Below, in pieces: positions 10,887 to 22,800 of a stretch of 64,000 nucleotides of DNA (positions are counted from its first letter, which is position 1; each line of letters begins with the position of its first letter). The notes under the pieces are model-generated. The model saw only the letters and a list, made by a program, of their open reading frames with translations. It did not search any database and had not been told where the DNA came from. The translations under genes were made by a program, and so were the position numbers. The stretch comes from Lentinus brumalis (lineage: Eukaryota > Basidiomycota > Agaricomycetes > Polyporales > Polyporaceae): NCBI GenBank assembly GCA_001792895.1, contig MARA01000052.1, positions 184,917 through 248,916 on the forward strand. The letters run 5' to 3'.

Positions 10887-12240
10887 TCAGAACTCCCGTA
10901 GTACATCAAAGTATCTATGCTTGAGGGCATCACGACAAGAAAGCCGCCGCACAGGATCGGGGCACAACAGCTTCTTTAGTAGGTCGCAAAGGTCACGATC
11001 GTGGACGAGGGTCTGTTGCCTTGTCAGCTGGGTCAGAAACAATAACATAAGGTGGACGTACCGACAATGGCGGGCTTCGCTCGATGCGAATGATAGGATT
11101 GACATGGCTCTCGCGCAGCAATGTCGTAGCGAGTGGCGGGTAGAGCACAGTAACTCGCTCCCGGAACGCGAATGTACCCGGACACTGCTTCTCAATCTCC
11201 GCCGCGTAGTCACGAGGGAAAGGACCGACCACCCGATCAATGGTCGCCAAGTATTCTCGATCGCTAGAACACTCCGAGTCAAAGATGTTCCTCAGAACGT
11301 ACACTTCTGCCAGCACGCATCCAACACCGAACACGTCAACATCAAAAGACCATGGAAGACCTACTCACCCATGTTAACCAGTAGACAAGAACCGCTATAA
11401 ACTACTCACCTAACGAGACCTCAGGTGCGCGATACCCATGTGCACCAACACGACGCGCATTGAGCGGGTCCTGGCCCACCGCCGCGGCTTCACCAAGGTC
11501 AATGATGCGCAACTCCGTCGAAGCGAGCACCTTCTAAGAAAGATATCAGTCACAGGAACCAAGTAAGACGGGCGTATCATTCACCTTATCGACGAAGCCC
11601 CGAGACGCATCCATGTACCGAATCGTGACATAGTCACCACATTTGAACACCACGTTGTCAGGCTTCATATCTGCGTGGACAATACCCAGCGTGTGCAGAT
11701 CTACAAGACAGTGTAAGCCTCGATTAGCATGGCAACACACTCCAGATCTGCTGATGCGCACATTCAATGCCCTCCAGAATCTGATTCCCAATCTCGGCAC
11801 GCTGGCGACGTGGAAGTGGCACCAGGTTCCCCTGACCTTTCAAAAGTTCGTACAACGACATGTGGCAGTACTCGAACACGATGCAGTGGAACCCACGATA
11901 CGTCCCGCTGTTCATGACCTCCGCGAACAGGCTGCATGCTTCGTCAGCGCATTGAGTCGCGACACCTGGTGAACGCTCACCGAAACCTCGGACTGCACCC
12001 AGCAACTAGTATGTCGTACACTCTCTCCTCGAGATGGACGTCACGATGCAGCCCAGCCACCTTATGCAGGAGCTTGATCGCGACCGTAACACCACTGATA
12101 GAGTCCTCGGCCTTCACGACAGTTCCGAATGAGCCGTTCCCCAAGAGGCTGCGGACATGATCTGAGGCAACGTGAGTGATACCGCTCAGCACAGAAATGG
12201 TAGCGTACAACGTGAGAGAACTACGTCCGAGGTCCGAAGT
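10887..12240 (-). CDS. protein kinase, CMGC/SRPK-like, multi-exon
   Basis: Read on the minus strand, consecutive exons give a whole kinase fold: glycine loop and lysine (LLGNGSFGTVV, VAIKLLHK), hinge region IVFEYCHMSLYELLKG, catalytic loop HADMKPDNVVF, a DLG metal-binding motif in place of DFG, GYRAPEVSLGE, the helix-F segment FGVGCVLAEVYVLRNIF, and a C-terminal lobe ending CRDALKHRYFDVLREF at stop 10887. The short introns are in phase: GTGAGC...GACGAAG, a 43-bp intron just before the catalytic loop, GTGAAT...TAGAAG, and GTGAGT after VSL. DLG and the C-lobe layout favour an SRPK-like CMGC kinase. All catalytic residues look present, so it may be active. The N-terminal exon beyond 12240 is not resolved. 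It shares its strand with the Helitron gene to the right and may be captured cargo or simply a neighbour. Confidence 0.7.
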
Positions 12241-12801
12241 CTATAGTGACTATCCACATTTTCAGCTTCACGGCACTAGCGCGAAATGAAAATGCTTACT
12301 CACAGATCCCGGTCACTCTGGGGGACGCCACGCTCCGTCTCAACGGTACCTACGTTCCACGAAGGTCATGAACACGAATGTTGCGACGGAAGGAGGTCCA
12401 TCTATCTTACTTCATGCACCACACGCCCACAAACGACGCTCGCATCGCACCGACTCATGCTTGCTGGAGATGGAGTTCAATCGAGACGCAGAAGGTGGAC
12501 AACCCGCACTACGACTTACCTCACGAAGCATCTATATGCCGTTCACAGGTCCTGCCCATGCGGTCCCGGTGGCTACAGATCAGTCGCGACAACAGGAGAT
12601 GACAGTATGAGACAACATGCCGCCAAGACTCGTCTAAGCGCTAACAGGGCAAACTCCGGAAACTCCGGATGAGGTCATCCGCCGGCAACTTCCTTCGAGC
12701 GTCATCGCATCGCAATCCTCAGCGCATGCGGATGCCATCCTCCAACCGGCGACCTCCCCGGACCCCGAGCATACGATTCTAGCCTTCACCGCCCCTCCTA
12801 G
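12241..12801. other. interval with coding-like plus-strand pieces
   Basis: Open stretches at 12368-12604 (MNTNVATEGG...) and about 12649-12800 (TPDEVIRRQLPSSVIASQSS) look like protein and may be upstream exons of the gene at 12802, but the candidate introns between them do not keep the frame in my reading. Confidence 0.3.
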
Positions 12802-13818
12802 TATTCGGATGGCATAATAGCACGGTACACAGCTGACCTCAATGAAGTCATTCCCGCCATCTCAGTACGGGAGTGCCGCAAAATCCTCTCACCGCCGGAA
12901 TGGATAGCGCCGACGTCAGCCCATCAGTACGAGCATATCGCTAGCGTCGTTCAGAACACATGAAGCTGACTACACTGTTCCACTGATAGTTACGAATTAT
13001 CCGTGCATACTTATTTTCCCTCCAGGGACCTGCAGGCTTTCGCGATATCCCCGTAGAAAGACATTCACCCGACGAAGGCATGGCATTCGATTGTCCCATC
13101 CTCCGTACTCTCTGGCCCACCCACAGCAACATATCTCGAGCGTTGATGCGTGTGCCCAGCACCGGGGTTCCTAGGTGGATCCAGCACGACACAGAACTGT
13201 TTGAAGTCCACTACCGCCTTCCCGGCGAGCCGGACGACCCCAACAGCATCGGCATCGAACAGCACTCACTCGGCCTGACGGTCCCCGCAGATTTTATCAT
13301 TATCCGGCGGTCCAGGGACGGTCGTCGCGCCCATAATATGCGAACGACCGATAGGCGTAAGGTCGAGCTGGCTCTCCTTCGGTGGGTGCCATATCTGCCG
13401 TCGCACATGTCCGAGCAAACCCGCTAACGAATCAATAACATAGGCTCATACAAGTCATTCGCTGGCTGCCTACTGACTGCAGTCTTTCACCGGGATGGAT
13501 TCTGCGATGATACACCAACCCCATCTCGTGCATTCGCACGAGATCTCCGCAGACATGCACTCGTAGCACAACATCTGTACGGATATCAGCAAAGCTACAC
13601 TTCCTTCTCTCCCGTCCGCGTAAGCCTCCAAGATGCCCCCGGTCCGGTCCGTCAGGCACACACCGTCCCGCACATGGTTCAAACGGGCGCGCTGCTGGTT
13701 TGGAACGTCCGGTTCGGCATCACCACGCGCACACCGCATCAGGTACGAGGCACTGATCTTGAAGGAACTGAAGCTTACTCCGCGCAGAAAAAACATGCTT
13801 ATTGTAGGATACTGCTAA
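12802..13818 (+). CDS. unrecognised multi-exon protein, convergent with the Helitron gene
   Basis: Exon-like segments follow one another: YSDGIIARYTADLNEVIPAI from about 12802; GFRDIPVERHSPDEGMAFDC from about 13026 to 13358; a GTAAGG...CATAG intron (about 13359-13443); SYKSFAGCLLTAVFHRDGF to 13742; a 45-bp intron (13743-13787); and a short last exon KNMLIVGYC with stop at 13818. Frames match across the last two introns. No known domain is recognised; HRDGFCDD is not in a kinase context. The stop lies only 33 bp from the stop of the Helitron helicase gene on the other strand, so the two are tightly convergent. The 5' part is incomplete; upstream exons may lie at 12368-12800. Confidence 0.45.
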
Positions 13819-13850
13819 CGGGCTACTATCGCACACACATACTCCGCTTT

Positions 13851-15490
13851 TTATGTTACCATGTACGCATATGTTGTCGCCTCGCTGAGTAAGTCAATCC
13901 GCCTCAACTCGTTTCGCAACTCCTGAGATAGTCTTCCACATAGCTTCATCTGCGAGAAGGGCCGCAGGAGAATAACCCCTTTAAGTGTCTTCACCCGGGA
14001 CAACATGACATATACCCCTTGCAAGGAATGTGCGCTCTCGATATCGACGATGGCATAGTCCAGAGACTTACCCTGACTCTTATAGTCCGTGTAGGCATAC
14101 GCAGGGATCAGAGGTAACTGTGTGCGCGATACCGACTTGACCACCTTACTGTTACCTGCCAACATCACGCACTTGAAGGACGCGCTGACCGGGAACACCG
14201 GAACGATGTCCTCCTCCAAGTCGGTGCAGACCTTCCCAGCGCCCGGCACATGCACGTGCACGACCACGGCATAACGTACGCCATTCTCCTCCTCGTAGAT
14301 GATTTTCTTGACTGTCCCCTCCGCTCCATTAACCAGCTTCTTACTGAATGCGATGTTCTCTCGTATCATGACCTTCTGCCCGCAGAACAGCGGCAGCTTG
14401 CCCAGAGCATCCTTGCAGGCCGTCGCAGAAACTTTCCAGAGGGCCTTCTGCAAATCGCCGCTAACTGCGATCCCTCCGATCCTATCCCGAGCATGATAAA
14501 ACGCTACGTCGGCATTCATCAAGCGGGCTTTCAATGTCGTAAGTCGCGCGTTGATGACATCTCGTAGCGCCTTCGTGCCAACTATTACAGGAGCATCCTT
14601 GAATTGCTTCAGACACTCCCGGTCGTCGTTAGCAACTCGCTGGAGTAGTCGCCGATACAGAATGTCCACATCGCTACAATGGTCGTTCTCTTCATTTCGG
14701 ATAGCCCGACCTTCGCCGACACGCACACGAGCAAGAAGATCACCATAGACCGGATCCGCCGACTGCCGTTGGTTCTTGGTGAGCTTTACGACGGTTTCTA
14801 CCTGCCTCCAAAGATACACACCGAACAGATTGCTGACGCCACTGGCATTCCGAACATGCTGTAGACCAGGATTGTTCACCACCGCGTGACTGTAAAGAGG
14901 CGTCGCCTGCACGGGTTTCAGTTGCCCAAAATCACCGGTAAATAGCACGTTCACTCCACCAAATGGTCGCATTGAACCCTCACCCTCTTCGCCTTTAGCC
15001 AATTGAAGCCTCTTAGAAATCTGTGCAAGGAACTTCGCCCCAATCATGGATATCTCGTCGATGATCAGGTACTTGACGTTCAACCACATGTCCTTCAGCT
15101 CGACCATCTTCTGCTTACCCTCCCCCGGCAGCATGACAAGGGAATGGATCGTGTATCCATCTATATTCAGAGCAGCAGCCCCAGTCGGTGCCCCTACGAG
15201 GATTTCATGTGACCGACCAAGCCGCTCAAAGAGTCGAAGAATAGCCCTCACAACGTGAGTTTTGCCTGTTCCTCCGACACCAGCGACATACATCAGCAAC
15301 TGTCCTGATGCGTCATTTCCCAGTACATGATTCGCCACCAGTCGGAAGGCTCGCTCTTGCTCCGGATTGCCGTCAAGACGCATATCCCGTACTATCTCTT
15401 CCACTATAGCAGCAGGGTCGGTTGTCGAAGTCTGTTCACTTGTGCTAGCGTGATTGCTCGCCGCCGGCCCCAGAACTTCATGGCGGAGAT
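13851..15490 (-). pseudogene. Helitron helicase half (Pif1-like, C-terminal part of RepHel)
   Basis: The domain unwinds DNA during rolling-circle-like transposition. Visible motifs in order: Walker A GVGGTGKTHVV, GAPTGAAALNIDGYTIHSLV, Walker B LIIDEISMIGAKF, LFTGDFGQLKPVQATPLY, LTKNQRQSADP, and the C-terminal DYKSQGKSLDYAIVDIESAH and VYVMLSRVKTLKG motifs. This is the full Pif1/RecD-like set with no frame break up to the stop at 13851. The upstream end at 15490 is the hAT target duplication, not a natural start; the first in-frame initiator-like codon (GTG 15404) is probably irrelevant. Without removal of the hAT the half has no start of its own, hence the pseudogene label. Confidence 0.85.
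15483..15490. repeat. left target-site duplication of the hAT element
   Basis: GCGGAGAT stands immediately left of the hAT terminus and is repeated exactly at 19799-19806. Eight base pairs is the hAT signature. Confidence 0.95.
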
Positions 15491-15524
15491 TAGTGTTGCA
15501 CGGTCTGGTCCGAGGACCACCACA

Positions 15525-15720
15525 GGACCGCGGTCCAGACCGGACCGCGGGGGCTCGGACTGAGACCAGGACCGCTTGCCATCGGTCCAGTCTGGTGGTC
15601 CGGTCTCGGTCCTGTGTGATGCCGCCATCCCTCGAGACCGCTAAGGACCGTGAAGACCGGTCTCGGACTGCTGCTCAGGACTGGTCCCAGACCGGTCAAG
15701 GACCGGTCCTAGACTGGTCT
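15525..15720. repeat. left subterminal ACCGGTC array of the hAT element
   Basis: The motif GACCGGTC/GGACCG and its variants recur about every 10-25 bp on both strands. Subterminal repeats of this kind are the usual binding sites of hAT transposases; the binding role is family knowledge and is not shown here. Confidence 0.75.
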
Positions 15721-15918
15721 TGAATGACTTCAAAAACAAATGTTGGTGGCGCGCGGCGCGTCGGCGGGTGGCTTGCTCGGACAGATGCACCCTCTCAATT
15801 CAAAGCCAGCATACCTAGCTACTATACAGTTCTCCGGAGGGTCCCGGAGGCACGTTGTTGGTTCATTACTAGAAGCCAGAGTGTTCACGTACACGTACAA
15901 CCAGCGCCATTCAATTCT

Positions 15919-18900
15919 ATGGCAGCGTCAAAGGAACGCGACAGCAAACGTAAAGTAGCCGAGGATGCAACGTCAGGCGAAGAGGACGGAGAGGAGCCGC
16001 AACCACCGAAGAAGAAGACGAAGACAGAGGGCACAAAAAAGGGTACGTAATATCGGAGTGCTGCTATGACTGAGGGTGACTAATCATGGGGTGTACGTGC
16101 TAGGCAAGAAGGCATCAAAGAAAGGGCCTGTCGTCGTAGACTCTAGCAGTGATGAAGAGGAGGGGGAGGGAGATGAGGAAGACGAGCAGGAAGAAGGGGA
16201 TCATGAAGAGCATGAGGAAGAGGGTGATGACGACGATGTCAATGGGGTACGAGGCTCACTTGATGTTCATCAGAGATTGCGCTGATGCAGGAGAACGTTC
16301 GACTTACCAGGGAGATGAGCTCTCGGTGCCCAAGAAAACCACGCAGCGCACGGACACCACCCGGGACCTCCTGCTCTTCTTCGGGCCAACGGTCACAGTG
16401 CAGTTTGTCGGGCAGGCGGCGAGAAAGGCGAAGGGAAAGGGTCAAGGAAAGAGTATGAAGGGGAATGATGAGAAGGGCCGCTGGTGTGGGAGGTGCAGGT
16501 TAGTCAGGCTGTATTCGCAAAGTTCGGAGGGACTGCTACTCACCAAAGGCATCCAGAACCGACCCCAAGGTTGTCGCTGCTGACGGAGACCGCGCTGGTT
16601 GGTTCCGTGGCGGCAACTCCTCGTGTCGCCGCCACATCGCGCGCGATCACTATGCCGAGTATACGAGGTTGTGCAAGGAGGAGGGGATTGACGAACAGAC
16701 GGAGGCGATTCCGAAGAAGATACAAGAGGAGCGAGTGAGAGAGAGAGAGGCGGCGGCGGGAGGGAAGAAGAGCAAGCAGCAGACTACGCTCGACCTCGTC
16801 GTAAAGAAGGTTAAAGTTCCGACGAGCTTCTCGCCGGACGCTATTCTCAAGCATGTGACAATCTTGATCGTCACGGGAGACCAAGTAAGTCGCCGTGTTA
16901 CTGTGCACGTTAGCAGTAGAGAGGTTCCAGACTGACGGAACTGACTTCACAGGCTCTCGCCCTCGCCAGTGAAGTAGCCTTCCAGAATGTATTGGTAGTA
17001 ATGCGCCCGAAGACGCGCAAGTCCGAACTCCCCACGCGCACAACAGTGCGCACACGCATCACGAACGAGTATGTCTTGTACCTCGACGGCCTTGTGTTAG
17101 CCGTCCACGCAGCCCCGGGGAACATCTCAGTCTTGTGGGATCTTTGGACGGCACCACACACGTCCACCCCATACCTCGGGATGATCATCACATGGATCGA
17201 GGTCGACCCCGTCACAAAGACCTGGAAACTGCGCTCCGAGGTCGCCGCGATGCACGAAATCCTCGGCAAGCATAGTGGCGTCAACCTCGGACGCTACTTC
17301 ATTCTATTCCTGGACCGCGTTGGCGTAACCTCTAAGGAACATTCGAAGGTGAGTACTTACTCTGACAGTTCCGAGACCTGATCTAATCCAATTGCAGCTT
17401 GGTCATGTCACCAACGACAATGCATCAACCAATCCATGCGCAGCCAAAGAGGCCGCTGACATCCTGAAGAAACGTGGGGTGCTAGGGGACTGGAACGCGA
17501 GTGAACAAGATCTGGGGTAAGATTATCATGTTCCGCGCGCGCGTGCATGCAGTCTAACCGGATTCGTCAGATGTTTCGGGCATATTGTACAGCTCAGCAT
17601 CGAAGACTTCATGGGGCACGTCACCCGGAAGGCCGCAGTCGAGTCCAAAGAAGCCATCTGGAACTACGACCCCAAGGAAGAGGGTACGGCCATCAACGGT
17701 GGTCTCGACGTGATCGCCGTCATCCGCACCATTGCAGTCAAGGTGAGTACTGTACGCTTCTCATTGGCTCCTCGAGGGCGGCCGCGCACTGGTCCATGCA
17801 TGCGCGCAGCATGGGCGGGGCGCGCATGCGTGAATGTGTGTATGATGCGCGCCCCGCTCCAGGCACGGGCTGCCCGAGGCCTGTCTCGAAGGGCAGCTGC
17901 GTCTTTCGCCCGGGCTGTGCATCTGCGCGCCGCCGATTATCTTCAAGTACCTGCCCTCAGTAGTCTGTGCGGGTCTCATACCTTGCTGACCGCTTTCGCA
18001 GGTGCAAGCGTCTGGGCCCCGTAAGAAGTACTTCGAGGATCTTCAGATTGCATGCGGCGGTACGAAGGCCCTGGTGATTCCGCTCCACGGCAACACGCGC
18101 TGGGGCAGCGCATGGAAGATGCTGGCGAGGGCGTACTTTCTGCGCCAGGTCAGTCGTTCATCCCACGTGTTGCGCGCTGGTCTCCTGCTGATGTCCACAT
18201 TCATCTAGGCCCTAGACCAGTTCATCAGCACGGCAGACCTCAAGTTTGGCCCGATCACAAGGAAGAAGATCCCTGGGCAAAAGAAGTTGAAGGTCATCAG
18301 GTGGACAGCATTTCAGCTCGACGACGACGACTGGCAGAAGGTCAAGTTGTGCGCAGATATCCTCGCGGTACGTTCGCCGTCATTCTATCACCACTCAACG
18401 GTGGGTCGCGTGCTGATATGACGCATGTATGATATCTTTCAGGACGCGAACCGCTATCACCAGGCGTGTTCCATGACGCGCACCCCGACCCTATGGCTGG
18501 TCATCCCCGCCATGGAATCCCTCTCGTCTCGCTGGGAGAAGAAGGCGGAGGACCCTAAGTACGAGCTGTTCCACGACGCCCTCCGCAAGGGTTTGGACAA
18601 GCTCCTGAAGTACTATCTCCGCCTTGACGACGCGTACGCATACATACTCGCACTGTGTACGTACATGCTCTCTGTCATACCGCCGAAGCCTCTGCTGACC
18701 CCTTCCCAGTCCTCCACCCTTACTTCAAACTCCGGTACATCGAGGAGAAGTGGGGCGGCGAGGAAGAATATCAGGCGGCGCTCAAGAACAAGGAGCCCAA
18801 CGCCCGGAACTGGCAGAAGTTCGCGCGTGGCGTGGTCGAGAAGGCGGTCAGTCCTGATTGATTTTGCTGATGCATTCAGATCTGGCTAACAAATGATACC

Positions 18901-19497
18901 GTACGTACAGATGAAGCGCTACTGGCCGATACGCATCAAGATCATTGACAGCAACGGCGCCGCGGCGCGGGATGCAGACGCGGCCACGGCATCACAGTCA
19001 CGCTCTCATGCGGAGGACGGGGATGAGTCCGAGGACGAGTACGATAAGTCGCGGCGGGAGCGTCTTCTGGAAGGCGAAGGTGATGCTGATGGGTGGAGGG
19101 CGGAGCTGCAACGGTACGAGGCAGATCTATCCCCGGAGGTGACGAAGAAGACGGACTTGGTGCAGTTCTGGTCAGAACACCCCACCGTGTACCCCACGAT
19201 CGCCCGCATGGCGATCGATATCCTGCCTGTTGCGGCAGCCTCTACGGGCGCGGAGTCGCTGTTCTCTCGTGCGAAAGAGGTTACCACTGATCGCCGTTCA
19301 CGCCTAGACCCGAGCTCCTCGAGCAAATCCAGACCTTGAGCTGGCACTGGAAGGGAACGCTGCCCGACTACGCTAGCATCAACCAGGAAACCGTTGAGGT
19401 CGTTGGGGAGGAGATCAAGGAGTTTGAGTTCATGGAGTCCCAGGATGCGTTGTTGGCGGAGATGGATGAGCCGCTGTGGGCCTCGCAGGGTCAGTAG
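15919..19497 (+). CDS. hAT-family transposase, multi-exon
   Basis: The enzyme cuts and moves the element. It starts at ATG 15919 (MAASKERDSKRKVAEDA). A charged acidic N-terminus with nuclear-localisation-like PPKKKTKTEG and a long Glu/Asp run comes first. A BED-like zinc finger follows (CGRC near 16490, H..H in RRHIARDHY near 16640). The RNase H-like core shows a DLWTAP acidic motif and VTNDNAS; then NTRWGSAWKMLARAY. The C-terminal hAT dimerisation region reads LVQFWSEHPTVYPTIARMAI and AASTGAESLFSRAKEVTTDR, ending at TAG 19495-19497. At least ten short introns separate the exons (for example near 16045, 16240, 16500, 16890, 17350, 17520, 17740, 18150, 18370, 18655, 18850, 19305). No stop or frameshift interrupts the spliced reading. 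Exact borders of some introns are approximate. Confidence 0.85.
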
Positions 19498-19569
19498 TGT
19501 AATACACGGTGTATTAACTGTTGTCTCAATGGTCTGTACATCTTGTGTGCGATTCGTTCACCTCAGAAC

Positions 19570-19788
19570 ATGTGCAAGACCGGTCTGGGACCGGTCTTGC
19601 ACGGTCTTGGACCGGTCTGGACCGAATGCGGTCCCAGACCGGTCTGGACCGAGGACCGGACCGATATGTGGTCCGGTCCTTGTAAGACCGGACTGCGGTC
19701 CCAGTCCTGACCTCATACGCCGGTCCTGGTCCTGGTCTTGGTCCCGGTCCTGCGGAAAATGGTCAAAAGACCGGACCGGACCGGACCC
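19570..19788. repeat. right subterminal ACCGGTC array of the hAT element
   Basis: Mirror of the left array: GACCGGTCT, GGTCCGGTC and related motifs repeat from about 19570 to the right terminal inverted repeat. Confidence 0.75.
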
Positions 19789-19798
19789 TGCAACACTA

Positions 19799-19806
19799 GC
19801 GGAGAT
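19799..19806. repeat. right target-site duplication of the hAT element
   Basis: An exact second copy of GCGGAGAT, directly adjoining the right inverted repeat. Confidence 0.95.
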
Positions 19807-22800
19807 TCTCCTCGACTTCCCTGTTCAACCGCCTTCTTTTCCTGGGACGCGGGTTGCCATCGCCGGATCTGGACACTGCGGGACGACGCAGAAGTTTCAA
19901 GCGCCTCATCACCTCCCGGTGACGCGTCAAGATGGTCTCATCATCTTCGATGCGCATTCGTACGTCTGCGCGTCCCTCCCGCACATCATGTTGCTGACTT
20001 GGAACACTCTGATGAATCTCGTCAAGAAGCATGCGCACCTGTGGTCCAACACTTTCCTCCAAGGCTCTTTGAGACGACGCCAGCTCATTAGGATCATCGT
20101 TCGCATCCACCGCCGCATCACCATCGAACAACTGGAAGTCTTGGGCCATGTCGTCACCGTTGCCGCTGTGCCTATGCTCGTCCGAACTGCCGATGCCGGA
20201 CCGCAAGAACGCTAGAGCCTCCGCGCGACGCAGTGTACTAAACGTGTCCCTGACATCACGGCACTCTGAAAGTACGTGCATATTGTCTATGATCTTCCTG
20301 TGCTTATGCAATATCCTCGATTCCTGCCTGACATATGCTTCAGACCACGTCTCAGACACTTGGCGCAAATCGGTTGGTTGCCTCCACGGCACGAAGAGAA
20401 TCAGCATCATGCGGGCCCATGCTTCCTTCTCATCAGGTTCCCGATCAGGCCTAGGAATGCGATCACCAAGTATGACGGGAACTAGCCACTTCGTCCGCAT
20501 GCGTAACAAGTGCGTATCGAACTGAGTATGCTGAGAAGAGGAAAATGCCCCTCGCGGTTGCGCATCGCGGCCCGCTCCACGCGGCGAATCCTGCTCGACG
20601 CCGTGGCTTTCGTCCTCGTCGTTCTCACCCTCGTAAGTAGCATTTCGCGCTCTCCTCCGATCCCGAGGCTTACTCTCCTTCTCGACGATGCCTATGAAGT
20701 CATAGAGCGGCAGACTGTTGAACGGTTCACATGTGCTGCGGTAGACGTAGTCCTGCTGCTGGTTGGTCGCCGAAATGGAACCGGATTGCATAGTGAGAAC
20801 AAAGGTTTCCTCGTCGTCTTCCGGTGCGCTATCTTCCTCTTCCTCCTCCTCATCCGCGTCGACAAATTCCTGTACTACAGCTTGACCTCCCGCCGCTCCA
20901 TGCTCTCGACTCTGACCTCCACCGCCATCCTCGGCCTCAACATCTGGCTGCCTGACTTGCTCGGCTTCTCCATCGTCTTGTATTTCCTCTTCGACCGGTG
21001 GTCCACCTTGAGCTGCGTCCCTCCCTGGCCGCCATATGTTCTCCCTGAAGTAGCTCCGGAATAAGCGATCAAAGGAGCCCCAGTACAAAGTCCGAAAGAG
21101 ATGACTGCTGTACACGTCTCCACCACCCACCAGGTAACTCATGACCTGCTGGTGTGAAAGCTCCAGACGAGACATAAGACGATTCACAGTGATGTTCAAT
21201 GCACTCCGGTTGGCCCGTTCATCATGCTCGCTCATACCATCGACGAACGTCTCGTTGGTTCTCTGGATAGCATAGGTGAGTGCCCCGAGTCCAACATGCG
21301 TCGGTAATGATGCCTTCGTGATATAATCTGTGATATAATACAACAGCGCCTTCGCAGCTTCGCCGGATCCTATGAACTTAATATCCATGTTCGACTTCAT
21401 CAAGAACATGACAAGATCATTATAGCTGGCGATGCGAGGATGCAGTCGCCTCAACAGCAACGAGCACGACTCCGGGTCTAGAACCGTTTCTGCACGAGTT
21501 GTACCGTCTATCCTCATTCTGCACAGCGCATCCTGACGTGCGGGATCCGTGGGCACCATACCATTTGGAACGTACTTGAAACAGGTGCGTTTATGCTCAT
21601 GCCAGTTGAATTCCTTGACTAACTCCGTGACGTATGCGTCGTATGCCACTTGAAAGTCTTCAGCCCTCTCAAACGCGTGGATTGACGCATCAGATGAGAC
21701 CATCGCATCCCGTAGAGCCTGCGGCGAAGGGTGCCCGTCAAGCCATATTAACATGTGACAGTGCAATGTACCTCGTCCTTGGGCCTCGACGGTCCCATAA
21801 TATGCTTTGCACTCGCCAAATAAACCTCTTCCAGGTCGTCCGAATCCCAGCACAACGTTGATGAAGTTGCTGATCATCTTGTCGAAGAATCGCGCGCAAG
21901 CCGAAGGATTCTTGGCGGCCAACACGCTTCGTTGCCAGCGACTGAGCTCTTCGCCCCGCATCATATCCTCTACTTCGATCTCATGACCTGCGTAGAGACG
22001 CACAAGCGGATGGTCCCTGTCGGATGGATTCAGGGTAACGAATAACGTGGGTGTTCCCTGATAGTTGATCAATGCCCTGATCTGATTCCGGAGATGTATC
22101 TTGTAGCCATTTGACCCAGGAAGGTCATGCGACATTGTGTTGACCTGCGCCAGCAGGTTCATGATATCCCTCTCGGCATGATCTACAGCACGGTAGTGCG
22201 GGTTGGCCTCGAACTTCGCTGTAAGCGCCTCCAGCTTCTTCACGTCGACCGACAGCAGACGTTGTACAACATCTGCGCGGTGAGACGCCTTCACCCCGAA
22301 GGTGACGGACTCGAAGACTTCCCTCTTCCGCTTGATATTGTAGTACACGAAAGCAAAGTCCGGATCGTCCCTGAATGGAGATCCATCAACCATGAGCAAA
22401 TATTTCAACTGTTGTTCCAAGGTGAGCTTCCGTGTCCGCCGAGGATCAGAGAAACCACCTATTCCCCAGGGATCAAGATGTGGAAACAACCACGACAGCA
22501 ATGAGGGATTCTCCCAGTCGGGAATGAACCTACTGCCGGCCTGAGAAGCAAGGAAGGTTTTTCCATTGAGACAATGTGCCAGCGCCTTCATCTTCATCTC
22601 TCGGTAGTTCATCGGTGTGTCATGACTATCGGTGTATCCAACATTCTCCATCAGTATCTCATCCTCTTGACCAGGGCCAGGCTCCTCTCCAGGCACGTAA
22701 CTGTCTGTTGCTCCCGCAACTGCATCGTTTGGCTCCAGATGTCCAACTTCCATCGCACACGGGACGCCTTCATCGACGCCTTCAGTCCCCGGTCCGAATA

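Larger units (their letters stand above)
15491..19798 (+). mobile_element. autonomous hAT transposon, 4308 bp, inserted in the Helitron
   Basis: The element begins TAGTGTTGCA (15491-15500) and ends TGCAACACTA (19789-19798), a perfect 10-bp terminal inverted repeat, and is flanked by perfect 8-bp duplications GCGGAGAT. Both ends carry dense subterminal arrays of GGACCGGTC-type palindromes. A spliced transposase gene fills the interior. Perfect ends and an unbroken coding frame indicate a recent insertion and possibly a still active copy. Confidence 0.95.

Noticed and set aside
12368..12817. Two-exon small gene joined by a 43-bp intron at 12605-12647
   Set aside because: The candidate splice does not keep the frame of the downstream coding-like stretch.
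13871..15563. Plus-strand frames across the Helitron helicase
   Set aside because: Shadows of the helicase reading; no domain or splice support.
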